In this document: positions 1 through 4,243 of the stretch, in pieces
Layout: each line of letters opens with the position of its first letter
Numbering within the stretch: the stretch's first letter is position 1
Origin: an uncultured Opitutaceae bacterium
GTDB lineage: Bacteria > Verrucomicrobiota > Verrucomicrobiia > Opitutales > Opitutaceae
Assembly (NCBI GenBank): GCA_903885525.1
Contig: CAISJA010000457.1
Location: 1-6,829 of the forward strand
Length of the DNA stretch: 6,829 nucleotides
Reading direction: 5' to 3'
The notes under the pieces: generated by a model
Told to the model about the DNA's origin: nothing
Seen by the model: only the letters and a program-made list of their open reading frames with translations
Database searches by the model: none
Made by a program: the position numbers and the translations under genes

Positions 1-521
1 ATGCCGAGACCAACCGCCTGCCCTTCGACATGGCGGAGGGCGAGGCCGACCTCGTCGGCGGCTTCCACACCGAATACGGCTCGCTCAAGTGGGGCCTCTT
101 CTTTGTCGCCGAGTACTCTCACATGGTGGTCGGCTCCGCGGTGTTCACGCTGCTCTTCCTCGGCGGCTGGAACCCGCTGCCCTGGGTGTCGCTCGCCCAG
201 CTCGCCGGCTGGCTCCACCTCGCGCAGGCGCCTGTCTGGCTCGGCCTGCTCTCCCTCGTCATCTTCGTCGCCAAGGTCTTCGCCCTTATCTTCATCATGA
301 TGTGGGTGCGCTTCACCGTCCCGCGCTTCCGCTATGACCAAGTGATGCAGCTCGGCTGGCGCAAGCTGCTGCCCCTCGCCATCGGCAACCTGGTCGTCTA
401 CACCGTTGCCGTCGCCATCCTCCAGTTGCAGCTGGGCCTCGTGGCCTGGATCGCCCTGGCCGCGGCCACCGGGCTGGCGCTCGTCGCCGCTCTCCGCCCG
501 CAATCCCGCACCGCCCTTTGA
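1..521 (+). CDS. nuoH: NADH-quinone oxidoreductase subunit H (NuoH), C-terminal part
   Basis: This is the 3' part of nuoH; the gene begins before the window and the reading frame starts at base 3, giving 172 residues up to TGA at 519-521. NuoH (ND1 family) is the membrane subunit that forms the quinone chamber with NuoB and NuoD and starts proton coupling. The fragment opens with the family hallmark AETNRLPFD, followed by an acidic stretch (MAEGEADLV) and GGFHTEYGSLKW; this cytoplasmic loop borders the quinone tunnel. Next come FFVAEYSHMVV and several hydrophobic helices, then the conserved VRFTVPRFRYDQVMQLGWRK segment and a final helix. Those landmarks match the C-terminal half of E. coli NuoH. 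The stop lies 3 bases before the nuoI start, so the two genes are probably co-translated. Identification is firm; only the N-terminal half is missing. Confidence 0.97.
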   Translation, partial: AETNRLPFDMAEGEADLVGGFHTEYGSLKWGLFFVAEYSHMVVGSAVFTLLFLGGWNPLPWVSLAQLAGWLHLAQAPVWLGLLSLVIFVAKVFALIFIMMWVRFTVPRFRYDQVMQLGWRKLLPLAIGNLVVYTVAVAILQLQLGLVAWIALAAATGLALVAALRPQSRTAL

Positions 522-524
522 GCC

Positions 525-1064
525 ATGGCCTATCCTGTCGAACGCAAACCCCTGAGCCTGGCCGAGCGCCTGTACCTGCCGCAAATCTTCGCGGGCATGC
601 GCATCACGATCCGGCATTTCTTCGCGAAGAAGTGGACGATGGAGTACCCGGAGCAGCGCCCAGCCATCCCGCCGGGCTACCGCGGCATCCCGACCCTCGT
701 GCAGGATCCGCACGGCCGGGAAAAATGCGTCTCCTGCCAGCTCTGCGAGTTTGTCTGCCCGCCCAAGGCCATCCGCATCATTCCGGGCACCGTACCGGCC
801 GACCAGCCCGAGCGCGCCCATGTCGAGAAAGCCCCGCAGGCCTTCGACATCGACATGCTCCGCTGCATTTATTGCGGGCTCTGCCAGGAGGTCTGTCCCG
901 AGGAAGCCATCTTCCTCCAGAACCAGTTTTCGCTCTCCGGCTATTCCCGCGAGGAACTCGTGTTCCACAAGGACAAGCTCTACGAACTAGGCGGGACGCT
1001 GCCCGACCCGCACTACAAATGGGACAAGAAGCTGGCCGCCATGCGCGGCCCGGTTGCGCATTAA
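525..1064 (+). CDS. nuoI: NADH-quinone oxidoreductase subunit I (NuoI), 2x[4Fe-4S] ferredoxin-type
   Basis: A 179-residue peripheral-arm subunit that carries clusters N6a and N6b and passes electrons towards N2 and quinone. Two ferredoxin motifs are visible: C68-x2-C71-x2-C74-x3-C78-P and C114-x2-C117-x2-C120-x3-C124-P. All eight cluster ligands are present, with the cross-over arrangement typical of 8Fe ferredoxins. The N-terminal part (about residues 15-50, LAERLYLPQIFAGMRITIRHFF then YPEQRP) is the membrane-contacting amphipathic helix and linker seen in NuoI. The C-terminal end (KDKLYELGGTLPDPHYKWDKK) is also family-like. Length is normal. The ATG at 525 is chosen because it lies 3 bases after the nuoH stop (TGA-GCC-ATGG) and gives a standard N-terminus. 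No Shine-Dalgarno is seen upstream, so translation is probably coupled to nuoH. A repeat-filled gap follows. Confidence 0.98.
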   Translation: MAYPVERKPLSLAERLYLPQIFAGMRITIRHFFAKKWTMEYPEQRPAIPPGYRGIPTLVQDPHGREKCVSCQLCEFVCPPKAIRIIPGTVPADQPERAHVEKAPQAFDIDMLRCIYCGLCQEVCPEEAIFLQNQFSLSGYSREELVFHKDKLYELGGTLPDPHYKWDKKLAAMRGPVAH

Positions 1065-1100
1065 AGGACGGAAAGCCTGAAGGACTGAAAAGCTGAAAGC
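1065..1100. repeat. Purine-rich degenerate short repeat array after nuoI
   Basis: Directly after the nuoI stop lie degenerate units of about 7-9 bases ending in TGAA or GGAAA (GGACGGAAA, GCCTGAA, GGACTGAAA, AGCTGAAA). Bases 1079-1097 are the inverted counterpart of bases 1258-1276 just before nuoJ, with 17 of 19 positions matching, including the octamer GAAGGACT against AGTCCTTC. The two arms therefore belong to one repeat family in opposite orientation, flanking 160 bases. The loop is far too large, and there is no T-run, for an intrinsic terminator. Function unknown. Confidence 0.7.
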
Positions 1101-1289
1101 ATGACCACCCACACTCCAGAAAATGCCGGCAGGTTGCCCAGGAGGGCGGACGCCTCTTGCTCTAGTTTGCGGGGCCCTTCTCACTCCGGTTCGGTTCCTC
1201 CCTTCCGCCTCTCAGTCTTTCCGCCCTTTCTCTCCGCTCGCTTCGGTCCTTCCGCCCTCCAGCTTTCCAGTCCTTCAGTCCTTCGATGA
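1101..1289 (+). other. Possible small ORF spanning the nuoI-nuoJ gap (62 residues), doubtful
   Basis: An ATG at 1101 opens a 62-codon frame that runs through the whole gap and stops at TGA 1287-1289, overlapping the nuoJ start as ATGA. The predicted product begins MTTHTPENAG and then becomes a Ser/Pro/Arg/Phe-rich low-complexity sequence that simply translates the pyrimidine-rich repeats. There are no membrane segments, no domain I recognise and no Shine-Dalgarno. Its only merit is the stop/start overlap, which could pass ribosomes on to nuoJ. The similarly placed frame before nuoL (2193-2354) behaves the same way. Most likely this is open by chance in stop-poor DNA. Confidence 0.15.
1191..1285. 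repeat. Pyrimidine-rich degenerate heptad/octamer array before nuoJ
   Basis: The 95 bases before the nuoJ ATG are almost all pyrimidine apart from single G or A bases, and are built from short related units. TTCCGCC occurs exactly at 1203-1209, 1219-1225 and 1250-1256. The octamer AGTCCTTC is duplicated exactly in tandem at 1269-1276 and 1277-1284 and abuts the nuoJ start with one base between. The same TTCCGCC unit recurs before nuoL (2317-2351) and once before nuoN (5833-5839). The array occupies the position where a ribosome binding site would be expected and contains none. It may be a transcribed leader or a neutral genome-wide repeat family. Confidence 0.75.
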
Positions 1290-1813
1290 GCGACTTCCTC
1301 TTCTATCTCTTTTCGGCCCTCACCCTGCTCGGTGCCCTTGCCGTGGTGGTGAACAAGAATCCCGTCAACGGCGCGCTCTGCCTGCTCGTGAGCCTGCTCG
1401 GCCTGGCCGGGCTCTTCGTGCAGCTGGACGCCGCCCTCCTGGCGTTTGTGTTGCTGCTGGTGTATGCCGGCGCGGTCGTCGCCCTCTTCCTCTTCATCGT
1501 CATGCTCCTCGATCTGCGGACCGGCGCCCTGCCGCCGTATCGCCCGTTGGGCGTCGCCGCCGCGGTGATCGGCGGGTTCCTGCTCTTGCTCGGAGTCTGG
1601 TCCCTCTCTCACCGCGTGCTGCTTCCGGACGGCCCCGCCACTCTGCCGGCAGCCAGTCTGAAGGACTACGCCACTTCCCTCTTCACCTCCTACCTGCTGC
1701 CCGTGCAGGTGGTCGGTTTCCTGCTCCTCGTGGCCATGCTCGGCGTCATCGTCCTGAGCAAGAAATTGGCTGGGCCGGGAACCAGGGGCCAGAATTCAGG
1801 AGGCAACCTCTGA
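1286..1813 (+). CDS. nuoJ: NADH-quinone oxidoreductase subunit J (NuoJ)
   Basis: A 175-residue integral membrane subunit (ND6 family) of the complex I coupling module, located between NuoH/NuoA and NuoK. The sequence begins with a hydrophobic helix (about residues 4-22), then the conserved NKNPVNGALCLLVSLLGLAGLFV, and the family signature YAGAVVALFLFIVMLLDLR at 60-78. That signature contains the third helix, whose pi-bulge/alpha switch is tied to proton coupling in this family; Tyr60 and the following Gly are the typical residues. Two further helices lie at about 88-107 and 137-157, giving the expected five. The C-terminal tail is short and polar. The ATG at 1286 gives a normal N-terminus and length, although a pyrimidine-rich array precedes it and there is no Shine-Dalgarno. 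nuoK follows after 22 bases. Confidence 0.97.
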   Translation: MSDFLFYLFSALTLLGALAVVVNKNPVNGALCLLVSLLGLAGLFVQLDAALLAFVLLLVYAGAVVALFLFIVMLLDLRTGALPPYRPLGVAAAVIGGFLLLLGVWSLSHRVLLPDGPATLPAASLKDYATSLFTSYLLPVQVVGFLLLVAMLGVIVLSKKLAGPGTRGQNSGGNL

Positions 1814-1835
1814 GGCCGCTGGCGCCACCACCCCC

Positions 1836-2186
1836 ATGCCGACTCCTGACTCCATCCATCCGGTCTCCTTGCTGGCGTTCGGCCAGCCCGGCCTCAATGC
1901 CTACATCATCGTCAGCCTGCTGCTGTTTGTCATCGGCTTCTTCGGGGTGCTGCTCCGCCGCAACACCCTCGTGCTGTACATGGCCCTGGAGATCATGCTG
2001 CTGGCCTCGACCCTGGCGCTGGCTGCGTTCTCCCGCTTTCAGGGGACGGTCGACGGCGGGGTCTTCGTCTTCTTCATCCTCTCCATCGCCGCGGCCGAGG
2101 TGGCCGTCGGCCTCGCCATCATCGTGGCGCTCTTCCGCCGCCGCCAGACCATCCAGGTCGGGGAATTGAACCACCTGAAAAACTGA
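1836..2186 (+). CDS. nuoK: NADH-quinone oxidoreductase subunit K (NuoK)
   Basis: A 116-residue subunit with three membrane helices (ND4L/MrpC family) that carries two buried glutamates of the complex I proton path. They are visible as Glu52 in YMALEIMLLAS and Glu88 in IAAAEVAVGLAI; the spacing of 36 matches E. coli Glu36 and Glu72. Helices lie at about residues 22-40, 45-66 and 75-100, and the RRN after helix 1 and the RRRQ tail are typical. The annotated ATG adds about 16 residues (MPTPDSIHPVSLLAFG) compared with E. coli. A TTG at codon 12 (base 1869) is a weaker alternative, and no other in-frame ATG lies before helix 2. No Shine-Dalgarno precedes the start, whose context is CCCCCATG. The gene lies between nuoJ (22-bp gap) and the repeat mosaic before nuoL. 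Confidence 0.97.
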   Translation: MPTPDSIHPVSLLAFGQPGLNAYIIVSLLLFVIGFFGVLLRRNTLVLYMALEIMLLASTLALAAFSRFQGTVDGGVFVFFILSIAAAEVAVGLAIIVALFRRRQTIQVGELNHLKN

Positions 2187-2192
2187 CCCCCC

Positions 2193-2212
2193 ATGAACAC
2201 GCATGGACACGA
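2193..2212. repeat. Two tandem 10-base units, ATGRACACGM
   Basis: ATGAACACGC (2193-2202) is followed directly by ATGGACACGA (2203-2212), matching at 8 of 10 positions, and the next bases begin TG again. From memory, a very similar intergenic motif (alternating GATGAACACGG and ATGGACACGG) is scattered through many genomes of Verrucomicrobiota and other environmental bacteria. I cannot verify that here. Function unknown. Confidence 0.5.
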
Positions 2213-2213
2213 T

Positions 2214-2295
2214 GCAGGAGTAGGGGCGCTTGCCCCCAAGCGTCCAAGGGCCGTTGAGGGCAGCGGCCCCTGCCGGACTTCGCCCGTGCTCCTAC
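2214..2295. repeat. REP-like palindromic element in the nuoK-nuoL gap
   Basis: The element is bounded by imperfect inverted ends: GCAGGAGTAGGGGCG at 2214-2228 and CGCCCGTGCTCCTAC at 2281-2295, complementary at 12 of 15 positions. Inside are two perfect 6-bp hairpin stems. CGCTTG (2227-2232) pairs with CAAGCG (2237-2242) over a 4-base loop, and GGGCCG (2248-2253) pairs with CGGCCC (2264-2269) over a 10-base loop. This architecture (GTAGGAGC-type ends, GC-rich internal stems, about 80 bp) resembles REP/BIME-type repeats mobilised by RAYT transposases in other bacteria. No transposase is in the window. As RNA it could be a processing or stability hairpin between nuoK and nuoL. No T-run follows, so an intrinsic terminator is unlikely. 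Confidence 0.6.
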
Positions 2296-2316
2296 GATGC
2301 GCTAACTCGGCTGCCC

Positions 2317-2351
2317 TTCCGCCTTCCGCCCTCCGCCTCCCGCCCTTCTCC
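2317..2351. repeat. Five-unit heptad array abutting the nuoL start
   Basis: Five consecutive 7-base units read TTCCGCC, TTCCGCC, CTCCGCC, TCCCGCC and CTTCTCC, ending two bases before the nuoL ATG. The first two are identical and the later ones drift. The consensus is the same as in the array before nuoJ. The array displaces any purine-rich ribosome binding site, so nuoL has a C/T-only leader. Confidence 0.75.
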
Positions 2352-2353
2352 TG

Positions 2354-4240
2354 ATGGACCCGCTCCACACCGCCCTCGTCATTCTGCTCACGCCGCTCGC
2401 CTCCGCCGCGGTGATCGCGCTGTTCCTGCGCCGGCACGGCGCGCTGGCCTCGTGGATTTCCGTGGCGGCTGCGGGCCTGATCGCTGTCCTCTCCCTCCGT
2501 CTGGTTTTCAGCCAGGCCACCGCCGGGGGGGCGCTGGAATGGCTGCGCTTCGGCGACTTCACCATCAGCCTCGGGATCAAGGTCGATTCCCTCGCTCTGC
2601 TCATGCTCTTTGTCGTGGGCTTCGTCGGCTTCCTCATCCACCTCTTCTCGCTCGGCTACATGCACGACGACCCGGCCCGGGCCCGCTACTTCGGCGGCCT
2701 GTCGGTCTTCATGTTCTCGATGCTCGGCATCGTCTTCGCCGACTCGCTGTTCATGCTCTTCATCTTCTGGGAGCTGGTTGGCTTCAGCTCCTATTTGCTG
2801 ATCAACCATTATCACGAGAAGCAGTCGGCGGCGGACGCCGCGAAGAAAGCCTTCATCGTCAACCGCGTGGGCGACTTCGGCTTCCTTCTCGGCATCATCT
2901 GGTGTTACTGGGCCTTCGGCACGACCAACCTCGACGCCATCGGGGCCTCGATCCAGGGCGGGCAGGTGGTCGTCCGGGCCGGCCTCCCGCTCCTGCTGTT
3001 CTGCGGCGCGCTGGGCAAGTCCGCCCAAATGCCACTCCACGTCTGGCTGCCTGATGCGATGGAGGGCCCGACGCCCGTCTCCGCTCTCATCCACGCCGCC
3101 ACGATGGTGGCCGCCGGCATCTACATGCTCTGCCGCATCAACGTCCTGATGGTGCCCGCGGCCCTGCACGTCATCGCCGCCATCGGCACGGTCACCGCCC
3201 TCTACGCCGCCCTCTGTGCCATTGTGCAGACCGACATCAAGAAGGTGCTGGCCTACTCGACCCTCTCCCAACTTGGCTACATGGTCGCGGCCTTTGGGCT
3301 GGGCTCGCTGGGCTATCGCCACGAGATGGGTGGCCATGCCCACGAGATGGTCCTCGCCGCCGGGGTCGGCGCCGCGATGTTCCACCTCACGACCCACGCC
3401 TTCTTCAAGGCGCTGCTCTTCCTCGGCTCCGGCTCCGTCATCTACGGCTGCCACCACGAACAGGACATCTTCCGGATGGGCGGACTGGCCCGGAAAATGC
3501 CGTTCACCTTCGCCATGTTCACCGTCGGCGTCGCGGCCCTCATCGGCTTCCCGTACCTGGCGGGCTTCTTCTCCAAGGACGCCATCCTCTACCTCGCCTA
3601 CGCGAACAACAAACTGATCTTCGGCATCCTCGCGCTCACCGCCGTCCTCACTTCGTTCTACATGCTCCGCCTGTGGAAGCTGGTCTTCTTCGGCACGCCG
3701 CGCTCGCATGCGGCCGAAGAAGCCCACGAGGGCAGCTGGACGATGCGCCTGCCCCTGCTCCTGCTGGCCATCCTCTCGGCCATCGGCGGCTGGCCCCTCG
3801 TCTACGGGAAGCTCGCCGGCGATGTCGCCGGACTGGTCCCGGAGGCCCACGGCCCCGCCCACACCGTCATTTTCGCGGTCAGCCTGTTCGTGATGCTGGC
3901 CGGTGCCGGCGCCGCCTGGCTCTTCTACCCGTCGCAGCCCACCGACGCGCTGGAGGTCAAGGCTGGCGGCGTCTTCCGCGGGCTCGTCCGCCTGAAGGAG
4001 TCTTTCGACCGCGGGTATGGTTTCTACGTCGCCAAGGTGCAGCAGCGTTTCGCCATGTTGCTCAACTTCCTCGACCAGATCGTCCTGGCCGGCCTCATCA
4101 TCCGCGGCAGCTCCGGCCTCGTCGGCCTGCTCGGTCTCGGCGCCCGCGCCCTCTACGTCGGCAACCTCCACGCCTACGTCTACTGGTTCCTGCTTGGCCT
4201 CGCCCTCCTCTGGGGCTGCGCCTCCGGCCTGTTCTCCTGA
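2354..4240 (+). CDS. nuoL: NADH-quinone oxidoreductase subunit L (NuoL), distal proton pump
   Basis: A 628-residue antiporter-like subunit (ND5/MrpA family; E. coli NuoL is 613) at the far end of the membrane arm, with the long lateral helix that ties the pumps together. Family motifs appear in order: IKVDSLALLML (75-85), HLFSLGYMHDD (96-106), FIFWELVGFSSYLLINHY with the essential Glu140, NRVGDFGFLLG with Asp174, and GKSAQMPLHVWLPDAMEGPTPVSALIHAATMVAAG with Lys222 and His247. Then come DIKKVLAYSTLSQLGYM (294-310), FHLTTHAFFKALLFLGSGSVI with His344, His348 and Lys352, and GFFSKD with Lys408-Asp409 near the distal channel. These correspond to E. coli Glu144, Lys229, His254, His334/338 and Lys399. 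Residues about 540-600 fit the lateral helix, and the last helix is 606-625. A His-rich segment (323-330) just before FHLTTHAF looks inserted. The ATG at 2354 overlaps the stop of a small upstream frame and lacks a Shine-Dalgarno. Confidence 0.98.
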   Translation: MDPLHTALVILLTPLASAAVIALFLRRHGALASWISVAAAGLIAVLSLRLVFSQATAGGALEWLRFGDFTISLGIKVDSLALLMLFVVGFVGFLIHLFSLGYMHDDPARARYFGGLSVFMFSMLGIVFADSLFMLFIFWELVGFSSYLLINHYHEKQSAADAAKKAFIVNRVGDFGFLLGIIWCYWAFGTTNLDAIGASIQGGQVVVRAGLPLLLFCGALGKSAQMPLHVWLPDAMEGPTPVSALIHAATMVAAGIYMLCRINVLMVPAALHVIAAIGTVTALYAALCAIVQTDIKKVLAYSTLSQLGYMVAAFGLGSLGYRHEMGGHAHEMVLAAGVGAAMFHLTTHAFFKALLFLGSGSVIYGCHHEQDIFRMGGLARKMPFTFAMFTVGVAALIGFPYLAGFFSKDAILYLAYANNKLIFGILALTAVLTSFYMLRLWKLVFFGTPRSHAAEEAHEGSWTMRLPLLLLAILSAIGGWPLVYGKLAGDVAGLVPEAHGPAHTVIFAVSLFVMLAGAGAAWLFYPSQPTDALEVKAGGVFRGLVRLKESFDRGYGFYVAKVQQRFAMLLNFLDQIVLAGLIIRGSSGLVGLLGLGARALYVGNLHAYVYWFLLGLALLWGCASGLFS

Positions 4241-4243
4241 CCC

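Larger units (their letters stand above)
2193..2354 (+). other. Possible small ORF spanning the nuoK-nuoL gap (53 residues), doubtful
   Basis: An ATG at 2193 in a CCCCCCATG context, 6 bases after the nuoK stop, opens a 53-codon frame. It crosses all the repeats and ends at TGA 2352-2354, sharing one base with the nuoL ATG (TGATG). The predicted peptide starts MNTHGHDAGVGALAPKR and ends in a Pro/Leu/Ser-rich tail encoded by TTCCGCC heptads. It has no recognisable domain. The single-base overlap is the classic geometry for termination-reinitiation, so translation through the gap could feed nuoL. However, the content is repeat-derived and could be open by chance. Confidence 0.2.

Noticed and set aside
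1065..1285. CRISPR array or tRNA/small structured RNA in the nuoI-nuoJ gap
   Set aside because: The units are 7-9 bases, degenerate and contiguous, with no spacers. No tRNA arm pattern or conserved RNA motif could be recognised.
1123..2169. 348-codon + strand frame overlapping nuoJ and nuoK
   Set aside because: It runs out of frame through nuoJ and nuoK, whose own frames carry clear family motifs. The translation is Arg/Pro/Ser-rich with no domain.
2227..2269. Intrinsic terminator between nuoK and nuoL
   Set aside because: Two strong stems exist, but neither is followed by a T-run, and a terminator would cut off nuoL, M and N. A repeat or RNA-processing structure fits better.
2230..3054. 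274-codon + strand frame overlapping the start of nuoL
   Set aside because: It is out of frame with nuoL and Arg/Pro/His-rich, typical of a shifted reading of GC-rich DNA.
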